DNA of 38,006 nt from an uncultured Elusimicrobia bacterium (GCA_937870775.1 CALMZU010000180.1:1-38006); one strand, 5' to 3'. Positions 7,765 through 18,160 are shown, counted from the stretch's first letter. Notes: a model not told the origin generated them from the letters alone. Made by a program: numbers and translations.

Positions 7765-8691
7765 ATGATAAAGCGCTATAAGATAGAGGACCACCAGATA
7801 AAGCCCGTCGAGGCCGAGACCCCGTCGATATGGGTGGTCATAAGCCCCACCGAGGACGAGAAGAAGTGGCTGGTGGAGAACTTCAACCTCGACGAGCACA
7901 ATTTCAATTCCGCTTTCGACCCCGAGGAGCCGGCCCGCATGGAGCTGGAGCCCGACCATGTCGACCTGATCTTCAAGCGCCCGAAGAACTACTCCTCGAA
8001 GGACCATTTCATGTTCAAGGTCTCGTCGATGGGGCTGTTCCTGTTCAAGGACAAGCTGCTCGTCGCGCTGTCGGAGGACGTCAACCTGTTCTCCGGCAAG
8101 TACTTCAAGCAGGTCGGCGGCATCCGCGAGGTCTTCCTCAAGCTGATCTTCAACTCGATCTTCCATTTCATGGAGCACTTGAAGGTGATCAACATGATCG
8201 CCGACGAGATCGAGACCAAGATAACCTACTCGATGGAGAACAGGCATCTGATCAACATGTTCACCCTCGAGAAGAGCCTGGTCTACTACGTCAACGCCAT
8301 CACCTCGAACACCAGCGTGATAGAGCGCCTCAAGCACAGCGCCGACAAGATCGGCCTCTCCCCGCGCAGCGTCGAGTTCCTCGACGACATCATGATCGAG
8401 AACCAGCAGTGCTACAGGCAGGCGTCGATCTACTCCAACATCTTCGCGTCGCTCGTCGGAGCGCGCGCCTCCATCGTCAGCAACAACCTCAACATCCTGA
8501 TGAAGAACCTCAACGCCGTCGTCATCGCGGTGGCGGTGCCGAGCTTCTTCGCCGGCGTGGGCGGCATGTCCGAGTTCTCGGCGATGACCGGCATAGAGAA
8601 CTGGAAAATGGCCTATCCCATGTTCCTCTGCGCCATGCTGCTGATAGGCTGGATAACCTTCGTCCTGATAAAGCGCCTCGAGAAGCATTGA
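7765..8691 (+). CDS. CorA-like divalent cation transporter
   Basis: CorA-type N-domain, long helix, two C-terminal TMs. The loop reads FFAGVGGMSEFSAMTG in place of the canonical YGMN. Confidence 0.85.
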   Translation: MIKRYKIEDHQIKPVEAETPSIWVVISPTEDEKKWLVENFNLDEHNFNSAFDPEEPARMELEPDHVDLIFKRPKNYSSKDHFMFKVSSMGLFLFKDKLLVALSEDVNLFSGKYFKQVGGIREVFLKLIFNSIFHFMEHLKVINMIADEIETKITYSMENRHLINMFTLEKSLVYYVNAITSNTSVIERLKHSADKIGLSPRSVEFLDDIMIENQQCYRQASIYSNIFASLVGARASIVSNNLNILMKNLNAVVIAVAVPSFFAGVGGMSEFSAMTGIENWKMAYPMFLCAMLLIGWITFVLIKRLEKH

Positions 8692-8715
8692 TCCGCGGCG
8701 CGCCGCGCCATAGCC

Positions 8716-10029
8716 ATGCCTAAACTCTTCATCGTATCCCTGGGCTGTCCCAAGAACCTCTCCGACGCCGAAGTGATGGCGGGCGAGCTCGCCGCCGCCG
8801 GCTGGCAGCTCACCCCCGACGAGGACGGCGCCGACGCCGCCCTCCTCAACACCTGCGCTTTCCTCGGCTCGGCCGTGAAGGAATCCGAGGCCGAGCTGAA
8901 GCGCCTGCTGGGGCTGAAGGCCCGCGGCAGGCTCGCCAAGGTGATAGTGACCGGCTGCCTCGTCGAGCGCGAGAAGGAGCGGCTCCTCAAGCGCTTCCCC
9001 GGGCTGGACGCCGCCGTCGGCATACACGCGCTGGCCGAGGCCGCGCGCGCCCTCGACAAGGGCGGCGCCTACGTGCTGCCCGCCGGCGGGCCGCTTAACG
9101 CCCCGCGGCTCAAGGCGCGCCTTACCGCGCCGCACAGCGCCTACCTCAAGATCGCCGACGGCTGCGACAACCGCTGCGCCTACTGCCTGATCCCGTCCAT
9201 ACGCGGGCCCTTCACGTCCAAGCCCCTGGCCGACGTGGTGGAGGAGGCCGCGCGCCTCGCGGAAAGCGGCGCGAAGGAAATTTCGCTGATAGCGCAGGAC
9301 ACCACCGCCTACGGCACGGACCTGTACGGCCGGCCCTCGCTGGACAGGCTGCTGAAGGAACTTGTGAAGCTGAAGGACGTGCGCTGGTGGCGCCTGATGT
9401 ACGTGTACCCCGAGCGCGTCACGCCGGGGCTGATAAAGGCGATGGCCGCGAACAAGAGCGTCTGCCGCTACCTCGACATGCCGCTGCAGCACGCCTCCGA
9501 CGGGGTGCTCAGGCGCATGCGCCGCGCCTCCACGGCCAGGTCCATACGGGAGAAGATAGCCGAGCTGCGCCGCGCGATGCCCGACATAGCCCTGCGCACC
9601 AATTTCATAGCCGGCTTCCCCGGCGAGACCCGCGCCGAGTTCGAGGAACTGCTGGCTTTCGTGAAGGAGACCCGCTTCGACAACGTGGCGGTGTTCAAGT
9701 ACTCCCGCGAGCCCGGCACCGCGGCGGCCGCCATGGCCGGCCAGGTGCCTGAATCAGTGAAGACCGAGCGCGCCGAGGCCCTGATAGCCGCCCAGAGCGG
9801 CGTGGTGGACGAATTGAACGCGGAGCTGAAAGGGAAGCGCTGCACGCTGCTGATGGATTCGCCGCTGTTCGGCCGCACCTACCGCGACGCGCCGGACATA
9901 GACGGCCGCGTGGAACTGGAAACGCCGGCGGGCGCGCGCCCGCCGAAGCCCGGCGACCTGGTACCGGCCCGCATAGTGTCGGCCACCGGCTACCTGCGCC
10001 GGGCCAGGCCGGTCAAGAGAACGAAATAG
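8716..10029 (+). CDS. rimO: Ribosomal protein S12 methylthiotransferase RimO
   Basis: UPF0004 start VSLGCPKNLSDAEVM, radical SAM motif CDNRCAYC, SIRGPFTSKPL, RTNFIAGFPGET, C-terminal TRAM-like domain. Confidence 0.92.
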   Translation: MPKLFIVSLGCPKNLSDAEVMAGELAAAGWQLTPDEDGADAALLNTCAFLGSAVKESEAELKRLLGLKARGRLAKVIVTGCLVEREKERLLKRFPGLDAAVGIHALAEAARALDKGGAYVLPAGGPLNAPRLKARLTAPHSAYLKIADGCDNRCAYCLIPSIRGPFTSKPLADVVEEAARLAESGAKEISLIAQDTTAYGTDLYGRPSLDRLLKELVKLKDVRWWRLMYVYPERVTPGLIKAMAANKSVCRYLDMPLQHASDGVLRRMRRASTARSIREKIAELRRAMPDIALRTNFIAGFPGETRAEFEELLAFVKETRFDNVAVFKYSREPGTAAAAMAGQVPESVKTERAEALIAAQSGVVDELNAELKGKRCTLLMDSPLFGRTYRDAPDIDGRVELETPAGARPPKPGDLVPARIVSATGYLRRARPVKRTK

Positions 10030-10660
10030 AGAGGAGTTCGGACGCCGAGGAGAGCACCCGCGCCCCGGTGCGCTCCAGCCGCGCCCTGCTCTGGTGGCCG
10101 CCGGCCAGCAGCACGCAGTCCGCGCCTATGGCCTCGGCCGTCTCCAGGTCGTGCGCGGTGTCCCCCACCATCAGCACCCCGCCGCGGCGCGCGCCCAGCT
10201 CGGCCACCAGGCGGCGGCCCAGTTCCACCTTGCTAGGCGCGTATATGGTGTCCAGGCCGCAGAGCCTCTGGAAGTAGCCGGCCAGGCCGTAATGCCCGAC
10301 GGTCTCCTTGAGCAGCTCCGACGAATAGGCGGAGAGCACCGCCTGGCCTATGCCGAGACCGGCCACGGCGCGCAGCGCCCCGGCCGCGCCCTCGCGCAGC
10401 GGGCAGCCGTACTTGCGGCGCTCGTACTCGTCCATCCATTCGCGCCCCACGGCCTCGAAGCTCTCGCGGCCGAAGTCGAAACCGGCGGCCTCGTAATAGT
10501 CCTTCACCGGGAAACCGAAGATCTCGCGGTAGCGCTCCAGCGTCATGTGCGGCAGGCCGCGCTTCGCGCCTATCAGGTTGAAGACGTCCACGCAGAGCGC
10601 GGCGTCGTCCATCAGCGTGCCGTTCCAGTCCCACAGCACGTGGGAATACTTCCCCTTCAT
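10013..10660 (-). CDS. HAD-superfamily hydrolase (phosphoglycolate phosphatase-like)
   Basis: LWDWNGTLMDDA (DxxGT), GIGQAVLSAYS, VLMVGDTAHDLETAEAIGADCVLLAGGHQ. Convergent with and overlapping the rimO 3' end by 17 bp; start overlaps the OPT stop (ATGA). Confidence 0.88.
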   Translation of the reverse strand: MKGKYSHVLWDWNGTLMDDAALCVDVFNLIGAKRGLPHMTLERYREIFGFPVKDYYEAAGFDFGRESFEAVGREWMDEYERRKYGCPLREGAAGALRAVAGLGIGQAVLSAYSSELLKETVGHYGLAGYFQRLCGLDTIYAPSKVELGRRLVAELGARRGGVLMVGDTAHDLETAEAIGADCVLLAGGHQSRARLERTGARVLSSASELLSISFS

Positions 10661-12432
10661 CGCAGCACGCCCGCCACCACCAGCGCGGCTATCAGCACGC
10701 CCACCAGGCTCTCGCCGGCTATGAAGCCGGAACTCACCGGCACCACGAGTTTTTCGGCCGCGGCGGCGTTGCGGCGCTCTATCAGCAGCGCTATGCCGGC
10801 GCCGCAGAACATGGAGATGGTGTTGAAGGCCGGCGTCGTGAAGGCCAGGCCCAGGCCGGTGGCCGAAGGGATGTACTTCCTGTACTTCGGGAAGGCCTTC
10901 TCCAGCAGCACCAGCGCTATACCCAGCACCGCGCCCACGGCCAGCGCCGCCTGCGCCGTCGGGTGCAGCGTGTGGAAGCCCTTAGCCAGCAGCTCGGCCA
11001 CGCCCTTCCAGGTCTGCGCGCCGGGGGCCGGCCAGGCGTCGGTGCCCAGCACGTCGGCCGTCGGGATCAGCAGCCGGTAGGCCGGCACCACGAACAGCGA
11101 GCCCGCCAGCACGCCGAAGAACTGCGCCCAGAACTGCTGGCGCGGGTCCGCCTTCAGCAGGTAGCCGCTCTTCAGGTCGGTCAGCAGGTCGGCCGCGTGC
11201 AGGCCCACGCCGCCGGTGACGTTGGCGGTCATCAGGTTCGTCGTGATATTGGCCGGGGCCAGCGCGCCGAACGTGATCTGCGTTATCTTGCCGAGCGCGC
11301 CGGTCGGCGTGGTGTCGGTCTCGCCGGTGGCGCGGCAGGCCACGATAGCGATGAAGAAACCCAGGAATACCGACAGCACGCCCATCCACGGCTTTATGCC
11401 GAACAGGAACCATTCGAGGAAGACTACGCACGGCGACAGCAGCAGAAGGCCGGCGAAGAACCACAGCATAGGCACCTCGGCGGACTCGCCGTCGCCGGGG
11501 CCGCCGAAGGCCGCGCCCACGCTCTTAACGGCGCGCACGACGGTGCGCCACTGGAAGGCGAAGGCCAGCAGGCCGCTGGTCAGTATCATCGCCGAGCCGA
11601 ACCACACGCTCCACGCGACGATGTTCTTGTAGCCCAGCTTCGGGTCTATCACGCCGCTCTCGTAGAGCCGCGGCGCCAGCACGCCGAAGTTTATCGCCGC
11701 GCCGAGCAGCATGCTCCAGGCCGCGCGGAAGCCCATGATGGCGCCGGCGCCCAGCATGATCAGGCTGCCCTCGAAGGAGATCGTGTAGTCGGCGAGCGGC
11801 CTCCCGGCGAGGCGCATGAAAGGGATCTGCAGTTTCTCGGGCAGGTTCCAGGGCATCCACGGCGCCTTCGCGTCGCGCAGGAAGGCCACGCAGGCCCCGG
11901 CCGCGCCGCCCCAGCCCAGGAGCCGCGCCTTGCCGGCGCCGCCTTCGCCCTCGCCGTGCAGCGCCTTCAGCGTCTCGGCCGCGGCTATGCCGGTGGGGAA
12001 GCGCAGCTGCTCGACGTTGATCATCTGCTGCTTCATCGGTATCGCCATCACCACGCCGAGCATGGCTATCGAGGTGATCCAGAAGAACATCTGCCAGCCG
12101 CCCATCACCGTGCCGGTGATCATCATCAGCGCCGGTATCGCGGCCACGGTGCCGCCGCCGGTCATGTAGCCGGCCGCGCTCGCGACGCTCTGCATCGCGT
12201 TGTTCTCCAGCATGCCGAAGGCCCGGCGGACGACGCGCAGCTTGAGCAGCGCCGCGAAGATGGCGTAGGCCAGTATGCCGGCGGTTATCGACACGCCTAT
12301 GCTCCAGCCGGTCTTCAGCGCCACGTAGAGGTTGGACAGGCTCATGAAGCCGCCCAGCAGCATGCCCGCCACTACGGCGCGCGCGGTAAGCTGGCGCCTC
12401 GATCCCTCGGCCATCTCGTTGATGTCTTCCAT
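10657..12432 (-). CDS. OPT-family oligopeptide transporter
   Basis: Polytopic; LRFPTGIAAAETLKAL, GETDTTPTGALGKITQ, AADLLTDLKSGYLLKADPRQQFWAQFFGVLAGS. Confidence 0.88.
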   Translation of the reverse strand: MEDINEMAEGSRRQLTARAVVAGMLLGGFMSLSNLYVALKTGWSIGVSITAGILAYAIFAALLKLRVVRRAFGMLENNAMQSVASAAGYMTGGGTVAAIPALMMITGTVMGGWQMFFWITSIAMLGVVMAIPMKQQMINVEQLRFPTGIAAAETLKALHGEGEGGAGKARLLGWGGAAGACVAFLRDAKAPWMPWNLPEKLQIPFMRLAGRPLADYTISFEGSLIMLGAGAIMGFRAAWSMLLGAAINFGVLAPRLYESGVIDPKLGYKNIVAWSVWFGSAMILTSGLLAFAFQWRTVVRAVKSVGAAFGGPGDGESAEVPMLWFFAGLLLLSPCVVFLEWFLFGIKPWMGVLSVFLGFFIAIVACRATGETDTTPTGALGKITQITFGALAPANITTNLMTANVTGGVGLHAADLLTDLKSGYLLKADPRQQFWAQFFGVLAGSLFVVPAYRLLIPTADVLGTDAWPAPGAQTWKGVAELLAKGFHTLHPTAQAALAVGAVLGIALVLLEKAFPKYRKYIPSATGLGLAFTTPAFNTISMFCGAGIALLIERRNAAAAEKLVVPVSSGFIAGESLVGVLIAALVVAGVLR

Positions 12433-12440
12433 ACGCCGGC

Positions 12441-12797
12441 CTAGTAAAGGCCTTTCTCCTTAAGTTCCTCGTCGGTCATGCCGAAATAATGGGCCAGCTC
12501 GTGCATCACGGTGTGCCTCACGGCGCGCCGCAGCCCGGCCGCGTTCCGGCAGCCGGCCTCCAGGTTGTCCTTGAAAAGGGTTATCTTGTCGGGCATCGCG
12601 CCGCTGTAGCCCTGCGCCCGCTCGGGCAGCGGCACGCCCTCGTAAAGCCCCAGCAGGCCGCGGCCGAAGCGCCGCTCCTGCGCCGCCGTCGGGCGGGCGG
12701 CCACCGTCACCACCACGTTCTCGAGGCGCGCGCGCCACTCCGGAGGCAGGCGCTCCAGGGCGGCGGCGGTCTCTTTCTCGAATTCTTCCAGCGTCAC
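12441..12797 (-). CDS. Zincin-like metallopeptidase family protein (PF06262-like)
   Basis: HTVMHELAHYFGMTDEEL (HExxH); small protein with GLLGLYEGVPLPER typical of this family; GTG start. Confidence 0.82.
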   Translation of the reverse strand: MTLEEFEKETAAALERLPPEWRARLENVVVTVAARPTAAQERRFGRGLLGLYEGVPLPERAQGYSGAMPDKITLFKDNLEAGCRNAAGLRRAVRHTVMHELAHYFGMTDEELKEKGLY

Positions 12798-12834
12798 GGG
12801 GTTGCGGGCCGCCGGCGGGCCGGCGGCCGGGCTC

Positions 12835-14034
12835 TCAGGGCGGAGGCATCTGGCCGGGCAGCTGCGCCTCGGCGAAAGGCTTCTTCAGGTAAACGTCTAT
12901 CGACTCGTAGAAGCCCCACTCGTCCTTGTAGGCGCGGGCTTCCTTATAATAGGCCAGCGCCTTCGCGCGCAGGCCCTTCAGGTCGTAAACGTTGCCGAGC
13001 CGCACTATGGCCCAGACGCCCCAGCGGGCCGGGTGGGCCTTCGGGTCTTCCTTCAGCGTGGCCGCGGCCTTCGCGAACCAGTCGGCGGCCTCGTCGTACC
13101 TCTTCTCAACGAGGTACGTCGTGCCTATAGCGGTCATCACGCGCGGCAGGTAGCGGCGGCGGTAGGAGGGCTTGCCCTCCTCGACGGCCTTCAGGTAGGC
13201 CAGCGACTCGCGGCGGCTCTCGTCGTACTGCCGGTTCTCGTAAAGCGAGACTATCTCGACGAAATGCATCTGCGGGTGCACGGGATAGGCCTCGCGCAGC
13301 TCGCGCGACCACTTCACGGCCAGCTCGCGGTTCATGTACGGGCTGCCGGTGGTGGTGTAGATCTCTATCAGCAGCAGCTTGGCCGCCAGCGCGTTGAAGT
13401 AGCCCTTCTCCTTGCAGACGTTGAGCAGGCGTATGCCTTCCTTCGCGTCGCCGCGCAGGAAGAACTTGGCCAGTATCTTCACCACGCCGGACAGCGTGCC
13501 GGCGTAGTACTCGTACATGCCGAGGCCGAGGTAGGCGTCGTACATCTCGGGGTCTATCTTGAGCGCCATCTTGGTGTTGGAGATGGCCTTCTTGCCGTCG
13601 AAGTACGCCTTGATCCAGCGGTGCTGCAGCACCGCGAGGCGGGCGCGCAGGCCGTACATGCCGCCCAGGCACAGGTAGGCGTTGGCGTCGCCGGGGTGCT
13701 TCTTGATCCACTTCAGGCCGACGTCTATGGCCTCGTCGGTCATGGCCGCGTATTCCTTGTCCAGCTTGGGGTCCGACTCGTCCTCGAGGTACTCGAGCGT
13801 GGCCCACTTGGTCATGGCCATGCCGAAATGCGGGTAAGGATGGTCCGGGTACTTGGCCAGCGCCTCGGAGAAGTTCTTCCTGGCCTCGGGGATGTCCACC
13901 GAGTAGATGGCGTCTATGCCCTTCTTGGAGAGCAGCCGCAGGTCGTCGGGCAGGGGCTCGTACTTAGGGGTGCCGGCGGCCGCGTTGGCCGCGGCGCAGG
14001 CGCACAACAGCAGCGCTAACAGCGTCTTCTTCAT
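12835..14034 (-). CDS. Secreted TPR-repeat protein
   Basis: Signal peptide [21 protein letters not shown]; several TPR units ([27 protein letters not shown]...); ATGA overlap with the serS stop gives start 14034, so the longer ORF in the track is not used. Confidence 0.85.
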   Translation of the reverse strand: MKKTLLALLLCACAAANAAAGTPKYEPLPDDLRLLSKKGIDAIYSVDIPEARKNFSEALAKYPDHPYPHFGMAMTKWATLEYLEDESDPKLDKEYAAMTDEAIDVGLKWIKKHPGDANAYLCLGGMYGLRARLAVLQHRWIKAYFDGKKAISNTKMALKIDPEMYDAYLGLGMYEYYAGTLSGVVKILAKFFLRGDAKEGIRLLNVCKEKGYFNALAAKLLLIEIYTTTGSPYMNRELAVKWSRELREAYPVHPQMHFVEIVSLYENRQYDESRRESLAYLKAVEEGKPSYRRRYLPRVMTAIGTTYLVEKRYDEAADWFAKAAATLKEDPKAHPARWGVWAIVRLGNVYDLKGLRAKALAYYKEARAYKDEWGFYESIDVYLKKPFAEAQLPGQMPPP

Positions 14035-15320
14035 AACTTTATCACGTCCGTTCCCATGTAGGGGCGCAGCGCCTCGGGCACCACCACGGAGCCGTCGGCC
14101 TGCTGGTAGTTCTCGAGTATGGCCGCGAAGGTGCGGCCCACCGCGAGGCCCGAGCCGTTCAGCGTGTGGACGAACTCGGTCTTCTTCCCGTCGGCGCGCT
14201 TGAAGCGGGTGTTCATGCGGCGGCCCTGGAAGTCGGTGCAGTTGGAGCACGAGGAGATCTCGCGGAACACGCCCTCGCTCGGCATCCACACCTCGAGGTC
14301 GTAGGTCTTGGCCGAAGAGAAGCCCATGTCGCCGGTGCAGAGCTCCAGCACGCGGTACGGGATCTTCAGCAGCTTCAGCACCTTCTCGGCGTCGGCGCGC
14401 AGGGTCTCCAGCGCTGCCATGGAATCCTCGGGCTTGGTCAGCCAGACCAGCTCCACCTTGTTGAACTGGTGGTTGCGTATCAGGCCGCGGGTGTCCTTGC
14501 CGTAGGAGCCGGCCTCCTGCCTGAAGCAGACGGTGTAGGCCGTGAACTTCTTCGGGAGCTCGTCCTCCTTCAGCAGGTCGCCGCGGAACATGTTGGTCAG
14601 CGGCACCTCGGCCGTCGGGATCAGGTACATCGGCGGCTCGGCGGCTATCTTGTAGAGGTCCTCCTCGAACTTGGGGAGCTGGCCGGTGCCGGTCATGGTC
14701 TCCGGGGTAACGAGGTAGGGCGGGAAGATCTCGGTGTAGCCGTGCTCGCGGGTGTGCAGGTCCAGCATGAACTGGATGATCGAGCGCTCGAGCCTGGCGC
14801 CCTGGCCGCGGAGCAGCGCGAAGCGCGCGCCCGACAGCTTGGCGGCGGTGGCGAAATCCAGTATGCCCAGCTTCTCTCCCACGGCGTGGTGGTCCAGCGG
14901 CTTGAAGGCGAACTCGCGGCGGTTGGAGACGTCCTCGAAGACCACCTTGTTGTCCTGCGAGCCGCCGCCCTTCGGCACCTGCGGGTCGGGCAGGTTCGGC
15001 ACGGAGAGCAGCAGCGCGTTCAGTTCCTTCTCGAGCGCGGCGGTGAGTTCCTCGCGGGACTTCACGGCTTCCTTGGCGGCGTTGGCCTCGGCCATGGCGG
15101 CCTGGGCCGCGGCCTCGTCCTTGGAGGCCTTGGCGACCTGTATCTTCTTCGAGACCTCGTTGCGCTTCGAGCGCAGTTCCTCTATCTCGGCGAGGGCGGC
15201 GCGGTACGCGGCGTCCTTCTGGAATATCTGTTCGAGAACGGGCAGGTAGTTGCCGCTGCGGCCGCTCATCGCGAGCTTGGCTTTTTCGGGGTCGGCGCGC
15301 AGCGTCTTGATGTCCAGCAT
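14031..15320 (-). CDS. serS: Seryl-tRNA synthetase
   Basis: [21 protein letters not shown] start, N-terminal coiled coil, class II motifs ([65 protein letters not shown]). Confidence 0.97.
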   Translation of the reverse strand: MLDIKTLRADPEKAKLAMSGRSGNYLPVLEQIFQKDAAYRAALAEIEELRSKRNEVSKKIQVAKASKDEAAAQAAMAEANAAKEAVKSREELTAALEKELNALLLSVPNLPDPQVPKGGGSQDNKVVFEDVSNRREFAFKPLDHHAVGEKLGILDFATAAKLSGARFALLRGQGARLERSIIQFMLDLHTREHGYTEIFPPYLVTPETMTGTGQLPKFEEDLYKIAAEPPMYLIPTAEVPLTNMFRGDLLKEDELPKKFTAYTVCFRQEAGSYGKDTRGLIRNHQFNKVELVWLTKPEDSMAALETLRADAEKVLKLLKIPYRVLELCTGDMGFSSAKTYDLEVWMPSEGVFREISSCSNCTDFQGRRMNTRFKRADGKKTEFVHTLNGSGLAVGRTFAAILENYQQADGSVVVPEALRPYMGTDVIKL

Positions 15321-15330
15321 ATGGCCTCCG

Positions 15331-15888
15331 TCAGGGTTTCGCCGTTTCCGGCGGGAGAATGTCTATCACGGCCTCGCGCATGATCGCGGCCGGGTCGTCG
15401 CCGAGCCTCGGCGAGATCATCAGCTCGGCTTTCAGCCCGGTGGGGACCAGGCCGGTGTTGCGCAGCTTCTTCAGCTGCTCGGCGAGCTCGAAACGTATCA
15501 GCTTCACCTGCCGGTCGGAGGAAGGGTTTATCTTGGTCACGCGCACTTCCTCGAAGTAGAACGGCACGGCCCAGAAGGCCTTTTCGGGCGAGTCGCCCTT
15601 CTTCAGCAGGCGCAGGCGCAGCGCGTAGCGCAGCACCAGGCCCTCCACCGGCTTCGCGGCCGGGTTGCGCAGCGTCACTATGGCGCGCAGGCTGTCGGTG
15701 AACTTCAGCTCGGGGGAAGCGCGCAGCTCGGTAACGGCCGAGAACGGGGCGCGTTCCTTGCCCTGTACGCGGGACACCTCCCAGCCCACCCCGGCGATCT
15801 GGGTCTGGGCGGAGGCGGCCGCGGCGGCGGCCAGCAGGGTCAGTGCGGCGAGACAGGGTGCGAGTATTTTCCTCATGAGCATCTCCAT
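15331..15888 (-). CDS. Secreted hypothetical protein
   Basis: Signal peptide [24 protein letters not shown]; no family recognised. Three closely spaced ATGs (15888, 15882, 15876) leave the exact start uncertain; tggag SD. Confidence 0.7.
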   Translation of the reverse strand: MEMLMRKILAPCLAALTLLAAAAAASAQTQIAGVGWEVSRVQGKERAPFSAVTELRASPELKFTDSLRAIVTLRNPAAKPVEGLVLRYALRLRLLKKGDSPEKAFWAVPFYFEEVRVTKINPSSDRQVKLIRFELAEQLKKLRNTGLVPTGLKAELMISPRLGDDPAAIMREAVIDILPPETAKP

Positions 15889-15923
15889 TAAAAGTCCCGG
15901 GGAACCCCGGGCGGATCTTGCGG

Positions 15924-16520
15924 TCAGGAACCGCTCTGCAGCGCCCCGGCGAGCGCCTCTTCCATGGCGTCGGGGATGACGGTCAGCACCTCGCTGCGCG
16001 TCACGTTCCCGTCGCACTCCAAATCCAGCGTCACCGCGACCAGGCTGTGGCGGGAACCGCGGTCCATCGAGGTCCACAGGGCTTCCAGCAGGAAGCGCGG
16101 CTCGCCCTGCACGCATTTCGGGACCGAAGGCAGGAAACTGCGCCCGAGGGCGCCCGACAGCGAGCCCACCAGCGCGTTGAGTATGATGTTGCCGAGCTCC
16201 GACAGCAGCAGCTCGTGCGCCTGGCTCAGCGTCGGCAGTTTCGAGAAGGAGAACCCGAGGAAGCCGCGGGAAAGTATCTCTATGTCGTCGGGGCGGAACA
16301 CCACCATCGACGCGAAAGGGCATTCCCCGCTCACGTCGAAATAGACGGCGGCGCCGGCGCCGGAAGGGGCCGAGGCTATGGCCTCCTCCATGCTGCGCAG
16401 CGAAACGGCGGCCTCCGCCACTTTCCACCGGCCCGCGGAGATGCGCGACAGCTTGGCCACGCACCTCTCCAGGCTCAGGAAGGCTATCCTTTCCAGGGCT
16501 TGTCTCGCTTTATCGTTCAT
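15924..16520 (-). CDS. CheC-like chemotaxis phosphatase
   Basis: HELLLSELGNIILNALVGSLSGALGRSFLPSVP matches the CheC active-site helix (ExxN); adjacent to a CheY-like receiver. Confidence 0.72.
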   Translation of the reverse strand: MNDKARQALERIAFLSLERCVAKLSRISAGRWKVAEAAVSLRSMEEAIASAPSGAGAAVYFDVSGECPFASMVVFRPDDIEILSRGFLGFSFSKLPTLSQAHELLLSELGNIILNALVGSLSGALGRSFLPSVPKCVQGEPRFLLEALWTSMDRGSRHSLVAVTLDLECDGNVTRSEVLTVIPDAMEEALAGALQSGS

Positions 16521-16526
16521 GCCTTG

Positions 16527-16880
16527 TCAGGCCAGGTCGCGCATCAGCGTCTTGAAATCCTCGAACGAGAACGGCTTGCGCAGTATCGCGCTCACGCCCT
16601 TGTCGGCGAGCCGCCTGTCTATCTCGTCCTGCTCCACGGCGGTTATCACCACGACGCGCGCCGCGGGGTCCACCGCGCGCAGGTCCTCGAGTATCTCGAC
16701 GCCGGAACGCCCCGGCAGTATCAGGTCGAGGAACACGACGTCGGGCTTGAACTCCCTGAAGTACTTCACGGCCCCGGCGCCGTCCTCGGCCTCGGCCACC
16801 ACCTCGTGGCCCAGCTTATCCAGCAGCGACTTTATCGTGTAGCGGGTAAGCGCGTTATCTTCAACCAGCAGTATCTTCAT
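16527..16880 (-). CDS. Single-domain response regulator (CheY-like)
   Basis: MKILLVEDNALTRYTIKSLL, VFLDLILPGRSGVEIL (phospho-Asp), VVVITAV, AILRKPFS (Lys); no output domain. Confidence 0.92.
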   Translation of the reverse strand: MKILLVEDNALTRYTIKSLLDKLGHEVVAEAEDGAGAVKYFREFKPDVVFLDLILPGRSGVEILEDLRAVDPAARVVVITAVEQDEIDRRLADKGVSAILRKPFSFEDFKTLMRDLA

Positions 16881-16901
16881 ATTTCCCCCTAGTGTACTAA
16901 G

Positions 16902-16936
16902 CGCGCCGGGACCGAACCCCCGTTGGCCCCGGCGCG
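16902..16936. repeat. 9-bp inverted repeat between metK and the CheY-like gene
   Basis: CGCGCCGGG (16902-16910) and CCCGGCGCG (16928-16936), 17-nt loop; no downstream U-tract. Confidence 0.7.
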
Positions 16937-16949
16937 TACCGTACGATCG

Positions 16950-18149
16950 TCAGCCGCAGCAGCAGGCGCACTCCGCCTTCGGCTCGGCGGCCGCCTTCTT
17001 CTTCAGCATGGCGGCGGCGTCGGTCTTCTCCCACGCGAAACCCGCGCGGCCGAAGTGGCCGTAGGCGGCCGTCCGGCGGAACACGGGCGCGCGCAGCTTC
17101 AGCGTCTTTATGATGCCGCGCGGCGTCAGGTCGAAGTTCGAGCGCACTATCTTCGAGAGCTTCTCGTCGGCGATGGCGCCGGTGCCGTGCGTGTCCACGT
17201 ACAGGCCCACGGGCTCGGCCACGCCTATCGCGTAGGCCAGCTGCACCGTGCACTCGCGCGCGAGCTTAGCCGCCACGATGTTCTTGGCGATGTAGCGGGC
17301 CATGTAGGCCGCGGAGCGGTCCACCTTCGTGGAGTCCTTGCCGCTGAACGCGCCGCCGCCGTGCGGGGCCACGCCGCCGTAGGTGTCCACGATGATCTTG
17401 CGGCCGGTCACGCCGGTGTCCGACTGCGGGCCGCCGACCACGAACTTGCCGGTCGGGTTGATGTAGATCTTGGTGTTCTTGTCCATCATCCGCTTGTCGA
17501 TGACCGGGGTGATTACCGCGTCGATGATCTCGCGGCGGCTCTTCTCGGTGATCTGGTGGCCGGACTTGTCGAGGATCTCCTCGGTGTGCTGCGAAGAGAG
17601 CACGATGGTCTCTATGCGCACCGGCTCGCCGTCATGGTATTCCACGGTGACCTGGCTCTTGCCGTCGGGGCCCAGGTACGGGAGGATGTTCTTCTTGCGC
17701 ACCTCGGCGAGGCGCATCGTCAGGCGCTGCGCCAGCTGCAGCGGCAGCGGCATCAGCTCCGGCGTCTCGTCGGAGGCGTAGCCCACCATCAGGCCCTGGT
17801 CGCCGGCGCCGCCGGTGTCCACGCCCTGGGCGATGTCCGGGCTCTGGCGGCCTATCACGTTGATGACCGCGCAGGTCTCGTGGTTGAAGCCGTACTTCGC
17901 GTCCGTGTAGCCTATGTCCTTTATCACCTGGCGCGCCAGCGTGTCCACGTCGACGTAGGTCTTAGTGGTTATCTCGCCGCCCACCACCACCATGCCGCGG
18001 GTGATGAAGGTCTCGCAGGCCACGCGGCCCGCCGGGTCCTTCTTCATGATCTCGTCCAGCACCGCGTCCGAAATCTGGTCGCACACCTTGTCGGGATGCC
18101 CCTCCGTCACCGACTCGGAACTCACGTACCTTTTGCCTTTGAAGTTCAT
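16950..18149 (-). CDS. metK: S-adenosylmethionine synthetase
   Basis: [63 protein letters not shown]. Start 18149 with SD aaaggag; the ORF-track extension to 18782 is spurious. Ends ...AECACCCG. Confidence 0.97.
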   Translation of the reverse strand: MNFKGKRYVSSESVTEGHPDKVCDQISDAVLDEIMKKDPAGRVACETFITRGMVVVGGEITTKTYVDVDTLARQVIKDIGYTDAKYGFNHETCAVINVIGRQSPDIAQGVDTGGAGDQGLMVGYASDETPELMPLPLQLAQRLTMRLAEVRKKNILPYLGPDGKSQVTVEYHDGEPVRIETIVLSSQHTEEILDKSGHQITEKSRREIIDAVITPVIDKRMMDKNTKIYINPTGKFVVGGPQSDTGVTGRKIIVDTYGGVAPHGGGAFSGKDSTKVDRSAAYMARYIAKNIVAAKLARECTVQLAYAIGVAEPVGLYVDTHGTGAIADEKLSKIVRSNFDLTPRGIIKTLKLRAPVFRRTAAYGHFGRAGFAWEKTDAAAMLKKKAAAEPKAECACCCG

Positions 18150-18160
18150 TTCTTTCTCCT

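Noticed and set aside
7738-9492. 584-aa - strand ORF spanning corA and rimO
   Set aside because: Crosses two well-supported sense genes; composition-driven.
10963-12444. 493-aa + strand ORF opposite the OPT transporter
   Set aside because: Antisense shadow; the minus strand has clear OPT motifs.
18150-18160. Possible SAM riboswitch upstream of metK
   Set aside because: Only 11 nt separate metK from the phosphohexomutase gene; no room for an aptamer.
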